Below are positions 16,418-26,856 of a stretch of DNA of 64,000 nt, piece after piece (position 1 is the first letter of the stretch; each line of letters opens with the position of its first letter). Made by a program: the position numbers and the translations under genes. Location: positions 4,277,501 through 4,341,500 of the forward strand of contig CAKNFP010000001.1 in NCBI GenBank assembly GCA_930633525.1, read 5' to 3'. The DNA comes from Hyphomicrobiales bacterium. Lineage in GTDB: Bacteria; Pseudomonadota; Alphaproteobacteria; Rhizobiales; Beijerinckiaceae. The notes under the pieces are model-generated. The model made no database searches. It had not been told where the DNA came from and saw only the letters and a list, made by a program, of their open reading frames with translations.

Positions 16418-18037
16418 TTGACGGAGAGGCTTCTGGCCAGGGACGATCACATCGTAGCTCCCGCGCATGCAACGCGCGTTCAGGCGTTGCTCGCGGCGTG
16501 CATTTCGCTGGGCCTCGTGTTGGCCCTGACCGTTTCCATGCCATTCGCGCGCCATCCCACCCATGGCACCGAGGCCCTGCTTCCGGCCTATGCCGCGGCC
16601 ACCTTCATCCTGGAATTGATAACAGCGGCGCTCCTTTTCGCGCTGTTCAACGCCCAACGCACGGGCGCGCTCCTGCTCCTGGCCTCGGGCTATCTGTTCT
16701 CCGCCCTCACTGTGCCAGCCTGGGCGCTTTCGTTTCCGGGCGTGTTCGGCAGCATCGGAATCGATTTTGGCCTGCAGGCGACGGCGGCCGTTGCGGCCTT
16801 GCGGCGCCTGGCCTTTCCGCTTTTCATTCTGGCTTATGTCCTGGCCCCGGTCTGCGACCGGATGAGCATGTCGCCCGGGCGCGCTATCGCGGCCAGCATC
16901 TTCGGCGTTTGTCTGGCCGCGGGGCTGCTGACAGGGGCGATCCTTGCCAACCAACGGATGCTCCCCGCGCTCATGCTGGATGCGCGGCAAGTCCATTCGC
17001 TATGGTTCTACGTGCCCGGGATCGCTCTCTTCCTCTACGGCGTCAATATCGTCCTTCTGCTCTGGCGCCGCCGTGCGCCCCTGGACATCTGGGTCTGCCT
17101 CGTTCTCTTCTCGCTCTTCATCGAGTTGCTGACGATCTCCTATCTCGGCGGCGCCATCCGGCTCAGCGTCGGTTGGTGGACAGGGCGAATCTACGGGCTT
17201 GTTGCCGCCAGCGTCATATTGCTCGTTCTCCTGTCCGAGAGCGCACGCGTCCAGGGAAGGCTGGTGGAGACGATCGCGGCGGAGCGGCGCGCCCGTCAAA
17301 ACCGCCTGACCGCCATGGAAGCCCTGTCGGCATCAATCGCCCACGAGGTCAACCAGCCTCTTACGAGCATGATCACCAATGCCTCGGCCGCCCTGCGCTG
17401 GCTGGCGAGGCAGGAGCCGCAGGTTGAGAAGGCCGATGCCGCCTTGCGGCGCATCGTGGATGACGGGCATCGCGCCAACAAGGTCGTCTCCGGTATCCGG
17501 GCCATGTTCAGCAAGGGCACGCAGGAGCGCACCGAAATTGACCTGGGCGCGCTGGTGTTCGAGGCTGTACGAACGGCGTCCGCCGAGGCGAGCCACGGCG
17601 GCATCGATCTCGAGGTCGATCTGGAAGCGGAATTGCCCCCCATGAACGGCAATGGCGTTCAGCTACATCACGTTCTGCGCAATCTCATCGAGAACGCCAT
17701 CGATGCGGTCAAGGCGAGCGGCGAACGCTCCCGGCGCGTCATTCTGCGCGGGCAACGCGGCGCGCATGGCGTGGTCACGGTCAGCGTGGAGGACAACGGC
17801 ACCGGCGTCGCGCATGAAATCGTGGACCGCGTGTTCGATCCATTCGTGTCGACGAAACCGGGCGGCATGGGGATGGGGCTGATGTTCTGCCGGTCCGTCA
17901 TCGAGGCCCATGGCGGGCGCATCTGGGTCACGCCGAATGTCCCGCGCGGGGCCGTCTTCCATTTCTCCCTGCCTGCAGCCATTTTGTCGACGGCGGGGGC
18001 CGAGATTGTCGAGAGGGACGCGCAGGTGGAGCGATGA
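16418..18037 (+). CDS. Membrane sensor histidine kinase with MASE4-like sensor
   Basis: The 539-residue kinase has a TTG start at 16418. Residues about 20-275 contain seven to eight hydrophobic segments resembling MASE4-type integral-membrane sensor domains. The dimerisation/phosphoacceptor helix has H309 ([11 protein letters not shown]), followed by the ATPase domain with N-box NLIENAIDAV, G1 DNGTG, F/G2 FDPFVSTKPGGMGMGL and a final GG(R/I). The HEVNQPL box is the FixL/DctB-like type. The stop overlaps the FixJ-type regulator start as ATGA, so the two form a two-component pair. A long open frame in another phase (16285-17427) was rejected because this one carries the domain signatures. Confidence 0.87.
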   Translation: MTERLLARDDHIVAPAHATRVQALLAACISLGLVLALTVSMPFARHPTHGTEALLPAYAAATFILELITAALLFALFNAQRTGALLLLASGYLFSALTVPAWALSFPGVFGSIGIDFGLQATAAVAALRRLAFPLFILAYVLAPVCDRMSMSPGRAIAASIFGVCLAAGLLTGAILANQRMLPALMLDARQVHSLWFYVPGIALFLYGVNIVLLLWRRRAPLDIWVCLVLFSLFIELLTISYLGGAIRLSVGWWTGRIYGLVAASVILLVLLSESARVQGRLVETIAAERRARQNRLTAMEALSASIAHEVNQPLTSMITNASAALRWLARQEPQVEKADAALRRIVDDGHRANKVVSGIRAMFSKGTQERTEIDLGALVFEAVRTASAEASHGGIDLEVDLEAELPPMNGNGVQLHHVLRNLIENAIDAVKASGERSRRVILRGQRGAHGVVTVSVEDNGTGVAHEIVDRVFDPFVSTKPGGMGMGLMFCRSVIEAHGGRIWVTPNVPRGAVFHFSLPAAILSTAGAEIVERDAQVER

Positions 18038-18654
18038 CGGATTCCGTTGTCTATGTCGTCGACGATGACCAGTCCGTGAGAGCTTCTCTCGAAAGCCTCC
18101 TGGCATCCGAAGGCCACGCGGTTCGGACGTTCGATTCCGCGCAAGCGTTCCTGGAGGCCCCACGGCCGACGCTGCCGGCGTGCCTTGTCCTCGATGTCCG
18201 GCTGCGGGGGGTGAGCGGGCTGGAGTTCCAGCGGGAACTCGCACGCAACGGCATCCTGACGCCGATCGTCTTCATCACCGGCCATGGCGATGTACCCATG
18301 TCGGTGGCCGCGATGAAAGCCGGTGCGATCGAGTTCCTGATGAAGCCTTTCCGGGATCAGGACTTGCTCGACGCGGTCCACAACGGGATCGACATGGACC
18401 GCCGCCGTCTCGCCCAGGACCGGCAGATCACGGAATTGCGTGATCGATATGCATCGATGACGCCGCGGGAGCGGGAAATCATGCCCCTCGTGGCAAGCGG
18501 CTTGATGAACAAGCAGATCGCGATGGATCTCAGGCTCAGCGAAGTGACCGTGAAGGTTCATCGCGCCCAGATCATGACAAAGATGCAGGCGAGAACGCTC
18601 CCGGACCTCGTGCGCATCGTCGACCGCCTCGCGACCGATCCAGCCAAGGCGTAG
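18034..18654 (+). CDS. FixJ-family two-component response regulator
   Basis: A 206-residue regulator. The receiver domain (about residues 5-118) has the acidic pair DD, the phosphoacceptor Asp in LVLDVRLRGVSG, the Thr/Ser position in FITGHGD and Lys in LMKPFRDQDLL. A LuxR/FixJ HTH follows (about 140-200, MTPREREIMPLVASGLMNKQIA, LSEVTVKVHRAQIMTKM). It is translationally coupled to the kinase 16418-18037 and should be phosphorylated by it. Confidence 0.92.
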   Translation: MTDSVVYVVDDDQSVRASLESLLASEGHAVRTFDSAQAFLEAPRPTLPACLVLDVRLRGVSGLEFQRELARNGILTPIVFITGHGDVPMSVAAMKAGAIEFLMKPFRDQDLLDAVHNGIDMDRRRLAQDRQITELRDRYASMTPREREIMPLVASGLMNKQIAMDLRLSEVTVKVHRAQIMTKMQARTLPDLVRIVDRLATDPAKA

Positions 18655-18785
18655 CGGATCGCGCCCGCCGGGCTCGATCCCGCTGCCACCCTATACTCAA
18701 GTTCAATGGCACCTACATGAGTGGACAATTGCCGCCTTGTCGTGAAATTTCTTAAAACGAAGCTGCCCGCTCGCAGAGGACAGCC

Positions 18786-19439
18786 ATGCCGACCGCTACG
18801 CCCACTCCTGGTAAGCGCCTGCTCGACCCCAGCAATCACGCGCTCATTCTCATCGACTTCCAGTCGCAGATGGCTTTTGCGACGAAATCCATCGACGCCG
18901 TCGCGTTGCGCAATAACGCGGCGCTGGTTTCCCGTGCGGCCGCCGGCTTCAAGGTTCCGACGATCCTGACGACGGTGGCGGAAAAAAGCTTCTCGGGTCC
19001 TATGTTCGACGAGATCGCCGAGGCCTTCGCCGGGCAGCCCATGCTCGACCGGACATCGATGAATACTTGGGAAGACGCCGCGGTCATTGCGCGTGTCAAC
19101 GAGATCGGGTCATCGAGGATCGTCCTCGCCGGTCTCTGGACAAGCGTCTGCATCGTCGGGCCGGCGCTATCCGCCCTCGAGCAGGGTTACGAAGTCGCCG
19201 TGATTGCGGACGCATGCGGTGATGTCTCCACGGAAGCGCATGAGCGCGCGATGGAACGCATGATCCAGGCCGGTGCGGTGCCGATGACGGCCCTGCAATA
19301 TCTGCTCGAACTCCAGCGCGACTGGGCCCGGGCGGAGACTTATGATCTGACCACGGGCATCGCCAAGAAATTCGGCGGGGCATATGGTCTTGGCATTATC
19401 TACGCCAAGTCTATGTTTGATGCGTCCGAGGGACACTAA
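18786..19439 (+). CDS. Isochorismatase-family cysteine hydrolase (YcaC-like)
   Basis: A 217-residue cysteine hydrolase. The Asp of the triad is in LILIDFQSQM (residue about 23) and the Cys in LAGLWTSVCIVGPAL (about 119). The family cleaves amides such as nicotinamide or N-carbamoyl compounds; YcaC-type proteins are often stress-linked with unknown substrate. It lies 131 bases after a FixJ-type regulator and before an arylesterase-like hydrolase, which makes it a possible target of that two-component system. The start ATG at 18786 follows GCAGAGGACAG. Confidence 0.85.
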   Translation: MPTATPTPGKRLLDPSNHALILIDFQSQMAFATKSIDAVALRNNAALVSRAAAGFKVPTILTTVAEKSFSGPMFDEIAEAFAGQPMLDRTSMNTWEDAAVIARVNEIGSSRIVLAGLWTSVCIVGPALSALEQGYEVAVIADACGDVSTEAHERAMERMIQAGAVPMTALQYLLELQRDWARAETYDLTTGIAKKFGGAYGLGIIYAKSMFDASEGH

Positions 19440-19668
19440 GCATCCGATCGGACCGTATCAAAATTCGATGAAGTTCACAGCTTCGGGGCTGTGATCAGGC
19501 AAGAGACAGGTTTTGCAAGCCGGTGCCTTGAGCGTTGTCCGATCAGGGCGCATGGTCTCATGGCAGGGCCGGATCGATTGCCTTGGAACAGGCCTCTCGT
19601 ACCTTCCGTCACAGCCCGCAGGGGCGGGCCGTGGGAACCTCCATCACTACAGTGAAGGATTGACCTCC

Positions 19669-20499
19669 ATGCCAAGCGTCACCACCAAAGACGGCGTCGA
19701 AATTTTCTTCAAGGACTGGGGTCCCAAGGACGCGCAGCCCATCATGTTCCACCACGGCTGGCCGTTGAGCTCCGATGATTGGGACGCGCAGATGCTGTTC
19801 TTCCTCGCCAAGGGCTATCGTGTCGTGGCCCATGACAGACGCGGTCACGGCCGCTCCACGCAGGTTTGGGATGGTCACGACATGGACCACTATGCCGCCG
19901 ACGCCGCGGCGGTGGTCGAGCATCTGGACCTGAAGAACTCGGTCCACGTCGGCCATTCGACAGGGGGTGGGGAAGCGCTGCATTTCACCGTCCGCCGCGG
20001 CAAGGGCCGCGCTGCCAAGCTCGTGCTCATCGGCGCCGTGCCGCCCCTCATGCTCAAGACGGACGCCAATCCCGGCGGGTTGCCGATCGAGGTCTTCGAT
20101 GGATTTCGCAAGGCGCTGGCCGACAACCGCGCCCAGTTCTTCCTCGATGTTCCCGCCGGTCCGTTCTACGGTTTCAACCGTCCAGGCGCGAAGGTCTCCC
20201 AGGGTGTGATCGAGAACTGGTGGCGCCAGGGCATGGCCGGTGGCGCCAAGGCCCACTACGACGGCATCAAGGCCTTTTCGGAGACCGATTTCACGGACGA
20301 TCTCAAGGCCGTCGAAGTTCCCACATTGGTGATGCACGGCGACGATGACCAGATCGTCCCCTTCGCCGATTCCGCGCCGTTGTCGGCCAAGCTCGTGAAG
20401 GGCGCCACGCTGAAAGTCTATCCAGGCTTCCCGCATGGCATGTGCACGACGCATGCCGATGTGATCAACGCGGATCTCCTCGCCTTCATCGCGCAATAA
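19669..20499 (+). CDS. Alpha/beta hydrolase, non-heme chloroperoxidase/arylesterase type
   Basis: The 276-residue hydrolase is started at the ATG at 19669, after GTGAAGGATTGACC, because the product then begins at the family-typical [18 protein letters not shown]. Residues seen: oxyanion HGWPLS, nucleophile elbow GHSTGGGE (Ser about 97), an Asp in [13 protein letters not shown] and His in GFPHGM. This is the cofactor-free haloperoxidase/perhydrolase group; real activity is usually esterase or lactonase. The 229 bases before it (19440-19668) contain no other gene. Confidence 0.88.
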   Translation: MPSVTTKDGVEIFFKDWGPKDAQPIMFHHGWPLSSDDWDAQMLFFLAKGYRVVAHDRRGHGRSTQVWDGHDMDHYAADAAAVVEHLDLKNSVHVGHSTGGGEALHFTVRRGKGRAAKLVLIGAVPPLMLKTDANPGGLPIEVFDGFRKALADNRAQFFLDVPAGPFYGFNRPGAKVSQGVIENWWRQGMAGGAKAHYDGIKAFSETDFTDDLKAVEVPTLVMHGDDDQIVPFADSAPLSAKLVKGATLKVYPGFPHGMCTTHADVINADLLAFIAQ

Positions 20500-20744
20500 G
20501 GCGGAAAAGCCGGTCCATCCGGCCGCCGTGCGCGTCTCCGGACACCGGCCGATCGTTGGGCGTCGTCTGCTTGAGCATGGCGGCGCCCTAGCCGCGCAAT
20601 GGCCAAGTCTCGCGGTGACCGATGCGCGCCAGTGCTTGTCTCCACGCATCGTCTTCACGCGAGCCGGTGTCACTTCGCTTGAAAAATGCTCCACGTCATC
20701 GGCGCCGCCGTCGCCGCCCGCTCCCGCTTGCCTGAGGTTGCCCC

Positions 20745-22610
20745 ATGACGACAGCCGCCGATCTCATCCTGCTCAACGGCAAGGTTACGACGCTGGATCG
20801 GTCCAACCCGCAGGCACAAGCCGTTGCGATCCAGGACGGACGGATTCTTCTGGCCGGGACGGATGCAGATGCGATGGCGCATGCCGGCGCCGGAACGGCT
20901 GTTGTGGACGTCGCGGGACGTCGCGTTGTGCCTGGGCTGATCGACAGCCACATGCACGTCATTCGCGGTGGATTGAACTACAATATGGAATTGCGCTGGG
21001 ATGGCGTGCGCTCCCTGGCGCAGGCCATGGGCATGCTCAAGGCGCAGGTTGCGGTCACGCCGCCACCGCAATGGGTGCGCGTGGTCGGTGGTTTCTCGGA
21101 GCATCAGTTCGCCGAAAAGCGCCTGCCAACGCTCGAGGAGATCAACGCCGTCGCTCCCGACACGCCCGTCCTCATCCTCCATCTCTATGATCGGGCCCTG
21201 CTCAACGGTGCGGCTCTGCGCGCTATCGGCTATACCAGGGACACGCCGAACCCTCCCGGCGGGGAGATCGTTCGGGGCTCACGGGGAAACCCGACGGGGC
21301 TTCTCATCGCGCAGCCGAATGCCACGATACTGTACGCGACGCTTGCGAAGGGGCCACGCCTCCCGGCGGAATATCAGAAGAACTCGACCCGCCATTTCAT
21401 GCGCGAGGTCAATCGTCTCGGCGTGACGGGTGTGATCGACGCCGGAGGTGGCTTCCAGAACTATCCCGATGACTACGCGATCATCGAGGAGTTGCATCGT
21501 GAGGGTCTTCTCACGGTGCGCATCGCCTACAACCTCTTCACCCAAAAGCCGAAAGAAGAACTGCGGGACTTCGAAAGCTGGGCCAAGCAGGTGCGTCCCG
21601 GCCAGGGTGACGATCTCTACCGTCATAACGGTGCCGGCGAGATGCTTGTCTACAGTGCCGCCGACTTCGAAGACTTCCAGATGCCGCGCCCGGAGATGCC
21701 CCCGAACATGGAGGCGGATCTCGAGCCGGTCGTCCGTCTTCTCGCCGAGAACCGGTGGCCCTGGCGCCTGCATGCGACCTATGACGAGACCATCTCACGC
21801 GCGCTCGATGTCTTCGAGAAAGTGGACCGGGATATCCCGCTTCGTGGTCTCAACTGGTTCTTCGACCACGCCGAAACGATCTCCGACCGCAACATCGAGC
21901 GTATCGCCAGACTGGGCGGCGGCATCGCCGTGCAGCATCGCATGGCTTACCAGGGCGAGTATTTCGTCGAGCGCTACGGCCATCGGTCCGCGGAACGCAC
22001 GCCGCCGATCCGGCGGATGCTCGACATGGGCGTGCCCGTGGGGGCGGGCACAGACGCCACCCGTGTCGCCTCGTATAATCCCTGGGTTTCGCTTCACTGG
22101 CTCGTGACGGGCAGGACTGTCGGAGGGCTTTCCCTTTATCCAGCCTCGAATTGTCTCGACCGGGAAACCGCCTTGCAGTTGTGGACGCAAGCCAATGGCT
22201 GGTTCTCCAACGAGAGTGGCAAGAAAGGTCAGATCAAGGCTGGACAGCTCGCCGATATCGCCGTCCTGTCCGCCGACTTCTTCAGCGTTCCCGAGGACGC
22301 CATCCAGGACATAACCGCCGTCCTGACATTGCTGGGTGGGAAGCCGGTCCACGGCGATGGTGAGTTCCGGCATTTGGCACCCGACCTCCCGCCCCCCATG
22401 CCCGACTGGTCCCCCGTGCGCCGTTTCGGGGGCTACCATCAACGCGCCGAGGCGCCGGCCGCCACCGCTGCCGTCGCCTCGCTGTGCGGCTGCGCCAACA
22501 GCTGCAATGTCCACGGCCATGGTCATGCAACCGCGTGGGGCGCCGATGTTCCTGTGTCCGATGCCCGCTCCTTCTGGGGGGCGCTCGGCTGCGCATGTTG
22601 GGCAGTCTGA
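20745..22610 (+). CDS. Amidohydrolase family protein (YtcJ/AepA-like) with Cys/His-rich tail
   Basis: A 621-residue metal-dependent hydrolase of the amidohydrolase_3 class. Metal-site motifs include the early GLIDSHMHV, HLYDRAL, RLHATYDETIS, WFFDHAETIS and GAGTDATRVASYNPW. The substrate is unknown; related proteins act on N-substituted amides or formamides. The last ~60 residues form an unusual tail with CGCANSCNVHGHGHA and a terminal GALGCACWAV, which could bind a metal or be disulfide-linked. No signal peptide is evident. The gene is 246 bases after the hydrolase, with nothing recognisable between, and 76 bases before the interrupted MFS gene. Confidence 0.87.
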   Translation: MTTAADLILLNGKVTTLDRSNPQAQAVAIQDGRILLAGTDADAMAHAGAGTAVVDVAGRRVVPGLIDSHMHVIRGGLNYNMELRWDGVRSLAQAMGMLKAQVAVTPPPQWVRVVGGFSEHQFAEKRLPTLEEINAVAPDTPVLILHLYDRALLNGAALRAIGYTRDTPNPPGGEIVRGSRGNPTGLLIAQPNATILYATLAKGPRLPAEYQKNSTRHFMREVNRLGVTGVIDAGGGFQNYPDDYAIIEELHREGLLTVRIAYNLFTQKPKEELRDFESWAKQVRPGQGDDLYRHNGAGEMLVYSAADFEDFQMPRPEMPPNMEADLEPVVRLLAENRWPWRLHATYDETISRALDVFEKVDRDIPLRGLNWFFDHAETISDRNIERIARLGGGIAVQHRMAYQGEYFVERYGHRSAERTPPIRRMLDMGVPVGAGTDATRVASYNPWVSLHWLVTGRTVGGLSLYPASNCLDRETALQLWTQANGWFSNESGKKGQIKAGQLADIAVLSADFFSVPEDAIQDITAVLTLLGGKPVHGDGEFRHLAPDLPPPMPDWSPVRRFGGYHQRAEAPAATAAVASLCGCANSCNVHGHGHATAWGADVPVSDARSFWGALGCACWAV

Positions 22611-22686
22611 GCTTTTCCGTGCCCTGGGTTGTCGGTGGCAGGGCCGCCGTATTTCATGATGATCCGAACAGCGTTGAGGTAACAGG

Positions 22687-23922
22687 GTGAGCCCATCCGA
22701 GAAACCAGCCGCCATCCCGACCGGCTCCAGTGGCTTCGCACCGCTGCGTCGCTCAGTTTTCGCCGTCCTGTGGGTTGCCACCGTCCTCGGCAATACCGGC
22801 AGTTTCATGCGCGATGTCGCCAGTGCCTGGCTGGTGACCGATCTTTCGGCCTCTCCGGCCGCGGTCGCGGCTGTGCAGGCCGCTGGGATGCTGCCGGTTT
22901 TCCTGCTCGCCATTCCCGCCGGGGTTCTGTCGGACATTCTCGATCGCCGCCGCTTTCTCATCGCCATCCAGATCATGCTGGGATGCGTCAGCGCGACCCT
23001 GATGATTCTGGCACAGAGCGGGCTGATGAGCGTGTCATTGCTGATCACCCTGACGTTCGTCGGCGGTATAGGCGCCGCGCTGATGGGCCCAACCTGGCAA
23101 TCGATCGTGCCGGAACTCGTGCCAAGGGCGGAACTCAAGGCCGCCGTCGCCCTCAATTCATTGGGCATCAACATCGCTCGGTCGATCGGGCCGGCGGTCG
23201 GCGGGTTCTTGCTCGCGGCCTTTGGCGCGGCGGTGACCTATGGCGCGGACGTGGCGAGCTATCTCATCGTGATTGCGGCGCTCCTCTGGTGGAAACGACC
23301 AAAAAGCGCGGAGGACGAACTCGGCGAACATTTCGCCGGCGCCTTTCGCGCGGGCCTGCGCTACGCGCGCGCCAGCCGCGAACTGCATGTCGTTCTGTTT
23401 CGGGCGCTGGTGTTCTTCGCCTTTGCCAGCGCTGTCTGGGCGCTGTTGCCACTGATTACCCGCGAACTGCTCCGCGGCGACGCGGCGTTCTATGGCGTTC
23501 TGCTGGGCTCGGTCGGCCTCGGCGCGATCGGCGGCGCGCTGGTCTTGCCCGCTTTGCGCGACCGCCTCGGCGTCGACGGCCTCCTGCTGACTGCGGCAAT
23601 CGTTACGGGCGGCGCAGCGCTTGCCCTGGCCATGGCGCCGCCGCGCTGGGGGGCGGTGGCGATCCTTCTCGCCATGGGCGGGGCCTGGATCATCGCGCTC
23701 ACGACGCTCAACGCCACCGCGCAGGCCATCCTCCCCAACTGGGTGCGGGGGCGGGCTCTGGCCGTCTATCTGACGGTGTTCAATGGCGCGATGGCTGGCG
23801 GAAGCCTTACATGGGGGCTCATCGCCCAGGAAATCGGGCTTTCTGCGACGTTGATCGTGTCCGCGGCTGGCCTCATCGCGAGCGGGTTCCTCGTTCATCG
23901 TGTCCGGCTGCCCAGGGGTTAG
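22687..23922 (+). CDS. MFS_3 (enterobactin-exporter-like) transporter, main part, ended by an in-frame TAG
   Basis: A 411-residue product with twelve hydrophobic segments, beginning at GTG 22687. MFS_3 signatures seen include LWVATVLGNTGSFMRDVASAWLVTDLSASP, VGGIGAALMGPTWQSIVPELVPRAEL and ALNSLGINIARSIGPAVGGF. Family members continue past the last helix into a soluble ~110-residue domain. Here the frame meets TAG at 23920-23922 and then stays open, with no frame change, through a normal C-terminal domain to 24312. The truncated protein keeps all membrane helices and might still transport. It is an exporter by family; the substrate is unknown. Confidence 0.85.
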   Translation: MSPSEKPAAIPTGSSGFAPLRRSVFAVLWVATVLGNTGSFMRDVASAWLVTDLSASPAAVAAVQAAGMLPVFLLAIPAGVLSDILDRRRFLIAIQIMLGCVSATLMILAQSGLMSVSLLITLTFVGGIGAALMGPTWQSIVPELVPRAELKAAVALNSLGINIARSIGPAVGGFLLAAFGAAVTYGADVASYLIVIAALLWWKRPKSAEDELGEHFAGAFRAGLRYARASRELHVVLFRALVFFAFASAVWALLPLITRELLRGDAAFYGVLLGSVGLGAIGGALVLPALRDRLGVDGLLLTAAIVTGGAALALAMAPPRWGAVAILLAMGGAWIIALTTLNATAQAILPNWVRGRALAVYLTVFNGAMAGGSLTWGLIAQEIGLSATLIVSAAGLIASGFLVHRVRLPRG

Positions 23923-24312
23923 GCGGACCTGACCCCTTCGCATCACTGGCCAGAGCCTTCGCTTGCCGAACCGGTGGCGGATGACCGGGGGCCGGTTCTC
24001 ATCCTCATCGAGTACCGGATCGCCCAGCGGGATCGCGCGGCGTTCCTTTCCGCCCTTGAAAGACTATCCCACGCGCGCCGTCGTGACGGCGCCTATAGCT
24101 GGGGGGTGACGGAGGATGCCGCTGATCCGGAAATCATTGTCGAGTGGTTCATGGTGGAGTCGTGGGCGGAACATCTGCGCCAGCACCGGCGCGTTTCCCA
24201 TGCCGATGCGGATGTCCAGGGCGAGGTCCGGCGTTTCCATCTGAGCGACGACGGGCCCACGGTGCGCCACTTCCTTGCCGTGCACGCGCGGCATGGCCAG
24301 ACTGACCGGTGA
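23923..24312 (+). pseudogene. Detached C-terminal domain of the MFS_3 transporter (after an amber codon)
   Basis: Reading on in the same frame after the TAG gives ADLTPSHHW, the linker that joins the membrane part to the C-terminal domain in MFS_3 proteins, then GPVLILIEYRI...FMVESWAEHLRQHRRVS...VRHFLAVHA, the usual end of the family. A single base change would restore a 541-residue protein. The fragment from 23974 could be translated alone only by reinitiation; no convincing Shine-Dalgarno sequence is seen. Sequencing error, recent nonsense mutation or readthrough are the alternatives. Confidence 0.82.
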
Positions 24313-24489
24313 CAGGCACATCGGCCGGGCTGCGGAACGCGCGGCCGTTCGTGGACCGGGATCTCGACCCGCCGACAAGGATGGTGGAAGCAAACCTTCG
24401 TATAAGGCGCCTCACTCCGCGAAACTGATACTGTCAAGGACATCTGTTCACGCACGAGATGATCAGCGCCACCTGACGGCAATCGGACC

Positions 24490-26004
24490 ATGTTTATCGC
24501 CGTCCGCCCAGTATTGAGGGATCGAAGATCTCCGTTTGACCACGAGAGCCCGTTGGCAGATCATCTCCACATACGCCGGTCGGGCGAGCGGTCGACCACA
24601 CTGCCTGTGTTGGCCATCCTTCTGGGCGTCGCCATTTTCGCGATCGACACCCTGACGCCGCTCGATATGGCCGTTGCCGTTCTCTATGTCGCGGTCGTGA
24701 TGCTGCTGGCCGAGTCTGTAGATCGGCGCGGCATTATCGTCGTCGGTCTCATCTGCATCAGCCTGACGACGATCAGCTTTTTCGCCATGCACGATGCCCG
24801 GGACGAGCCCGAAGCGGTGATGCGGGCTTTGGTCAGCATTGCCGCCATTGTCGTGACGACGCTGCTGTCGTTGCGCGACCACCGCTCGAACGCGTCCTTG
24901 CGCGGACAGGCGGCTCTGCTTGATCTGACCCATGACGCGATCATCGTTCGCGACCAGTCAGATACGATCATCTACTGGAACAGCGGCGCCGAAGAGCTCT
25001 ATGGGTGGCGGGCGGATGAAGCGCAGGGCCGGAAAACCGCGGAGCTTCTGCACACACGCTTTCCGGGCACCCGCGAAGAAGCCAACGCCAGCCTTCTCGC
25101 GCAGGCACGCTGGGAGGGAGAGCTACGCCACACATGCAAGGACGGATCGCAGGTGCTGGTCGCCAGCCGATGGTCGCTTCGGCATAACGAACGGGGCCAA
25201 CCCGTTACGATCATGGAAACGAACAACGACATCACCGCCCGGAAACGATCAGAGGAAAGGCTGCATACCGCGCAGGCCGAGCTGGCGCATGTGAACCGGG
25301 TCGCGACGCTCGGACAGCTGACGGCTTCGATCGCGCATGAAGTGAACCAGCCGCTGGCTGCCGTCGTCACCAACGGGGAAGCATGCCTGCGATGGCTGCG
25401 TCGCCCCGCCCCCGTCGTTACCGAGGCCGTCGATTCGGTCGAGCGCATGATCGCCAACGCGCGTCGGGCCAGTGATGTCGTCGCGCGCCTGCGCGCCCTA
25501 GCGCGACGTGATTCGCCATCGCTCGAACCGATCGGCCTCAACGAGGTGATCCTGCAGGCGCTCGATCTCATCGAGCGCGAACTGTCCGGCCTGGGCGTCC
25601 GGCTGGAGCGGCGGCTGGCGGCGAACCTGCCCTCGGTGATGGGCGACAGAGTCCAACTCCAGCAGGTCGTGATCAATCTCGCGATGAATGCCGCCCAGGC
25701 CATGGCTGAAAGCGGGCCGGTGCGGGCATTGACGGTATCGACGCGATCCCTGCAGAGCGAGGCGGGGATCTATGGCATCGAAGTCGACCTGCGCGATAGC
25801 GGCGCGGGGATAGCGCCGGAAGCTCTGCTGCGGCTGTTTGAGCCCTTTTACAGTACCAAGCCGAATGGCATGGGTCTTGGCCTCTCCATCTCACGGTCGA
25901 TCATCGAGGCGCACCGCGGTCGGATCGAGGCGATCGCCCATACTGAAGGTGGTATGACGTTCCGGATTACTTTGCCCTTGCCGATGAAGGATTTGCCGTT
26001 GTGA
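24490..26004 (+). CDS. PAS-containing membrane sensor histidine kinase
   Basis: A 504-residue kinase. Three or four membrane segments in about residues 38-120 ([29 protein letters not shown]) resemble those of the kinase at 29362. A PAS domain follows (about 140-255, [26 protein letters not shown]), ending in the [10 protein letters not shown] linker. The HisKA helix has H283 ([13 protein letters not shown]), and the HATPase has [16 protein letters not shown] and [16 protein letters not shown]. Its stop overlaps the GTG of the next regulator as GTGA. The stimulus is unknown; the fold and HEVNQPL box place it near FixL/TodS-like kinases. Confidence 0.9.
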   Translation: MFIAVRPVLRDRRSPFDHESPLADHLHIRRSGERSTTLPVLAILLGVAIFAIDTLTPLDMAVAVLYVAVVMLLAESVDRRGIIVVGLICISLTTISFFAMHDARDEPEAVMRALVSIAAIVVTTLLSLRDHRSNASLRGQAALLDLTHDAIIVRDQSDTIIYWNSGAEELYGWRADEAQGRKTAELLHTRFPGTREEANASLLAQARWEGELRHTCKDGSQVLVASRWSLRHNERGQPVTIMETNNDITARKRSEERLHTAQAELAHVNRVATLGQLTASIAHEVNQPLAAVVTNGEACLRWLRRPAPVVTEAVDSVERMIANARRASDVVARLRALARRDSPSLEPIGLNEVILQALDLIERELSGLGVRLERRLAANLPSVMGDRVQLQQVVINLAMNAAQAMAESGPVRALTVSTRSLQSEAGIYGIEVDLRDSGAGIAPEALLRLFEPFYSTKPNGMGLGLSISRSIIEAHRGRIEAIAHTEGGMTFRITLPLPMKDLPL

Positions 26005-26672
26005 TTGCGACCGGGAACCCACCACGCGTCGCCGCTGAGGCGAACGAGCCCCTCGTTATCGTCGTGGACGATGACGAGGCCCTTCGGGCGGCGCTCTCAA
26101 GCCTTTTCCGGTCGATTGGCCTGGACGTCGTGCTTTTCGCCTCGGCCGCGGAGTTCCTGGCGGCCCCTATTCCCGACGTCCCGCGCTGCCTGGTGCTCGA
26201 CATCCGGTTACCTGGTGTCAGTGGGCTGGAATTCCAGTCACAATTAGCCCGGTCGGCCTTCAACATGCCGATCATTTTCATGACGGGATATGGCGATATC
26301 CCGATGACTGTCCGTGCCATGAAGGCCGGAGCCGTCGATTTTCTCACCAAGCCGTTCCGTGACCAGGATATCCTCGATGCCGTGGCGACAGCCCTCGATC
26401 AGGACCGATCCCGGCGCAAATCCGATCAGGCCGTCGCGGATGTGCAGGCACTCTACGATACGCTGACAGAGCGCGAGAAGGAGATCATGGCCTTTGTAAC
26501 GGCCGGCCTGATGAACAAGCAGGTCGCCGCCGAAGTCGGGCTGAGCGAGATTACCGTCAAGATTCATCGCGGTCATGCGATGAAGAAGATGGAGGCGCGG
26601 TCCCTTGCCGATCTCGTGCGCATGGCGGAGCTTCTACAGCTGCCGAAGCCCAAGATCGCCTCCCGCCGCTAG
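26001..26672 (+). CDS. FixJ-family two-component response regulator
   Basis: A 223-residue regulator beginning with GTG at 26001, overlapping the kinase stop. The receiver (about residues 14-130) shows VVDDDEALR, phosphoacceptor Asp in [20 protein letters not shown] and [12 protein letters not shown]. The HTH (about 150-210) has [29 protein letters not shown] and [12 protein letters not shown]. It is strongly similar to the regulator at 18034-18654, so the two kinase-regulator pairs are paralogous. Confidence 0.92.
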   Translation: MIATGNPPRVAAEANEPLVIVVDDDEALRAALSSLFRSIGLDVVLFASAAEFLAAPIPDVPRCLVLDIRLPGVSGLEFQSQLARSAFNMPIIFMTGYGDIPMTVRAMKAGAVDFLTKPFRDQDILDAVATALDQDRSRRKSDQAVADVQALYDTLTEREKEIMAFVTAGLMNKQVAAEVGLSEITVKIHRGHAMKKMEARSLADLVRMAELLQLPKPKIASRR

Positions 26673-26856
26673 CTCCCTGACGAACCTCACGGGTGACAGG
26701 CGACAGGGGGTACCAAGCATCAAGGGAGAACCAGCGCCAAAAGATGGTCGCTGTAAACCTTGATATGATACCGCTGCGGCGAGCAACGGCCTATATCTCG
26801 GGCATTGGGGGCGTGCGGCCTGCACGCGTGCGGGCGATCGGGAAGGATTTTTTGAA

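Noticed and set aside
16285..17427. A 380-codon open frame overlapping the first histidine kinase in another phase
   Set aside because: It has no recognisable motif and a high Arg/Pro content typical of out-of-phase high-GC DNA; the kinase frame carries all the family signatures.
20509..20523. GCCGG-TCCAT-CCGGC hairpin after the arylesterase-like gene as a terminator
   Set aside because: The 5-base stem is short and no T tract follows; such hairpins are frequent by chance at this GC level.
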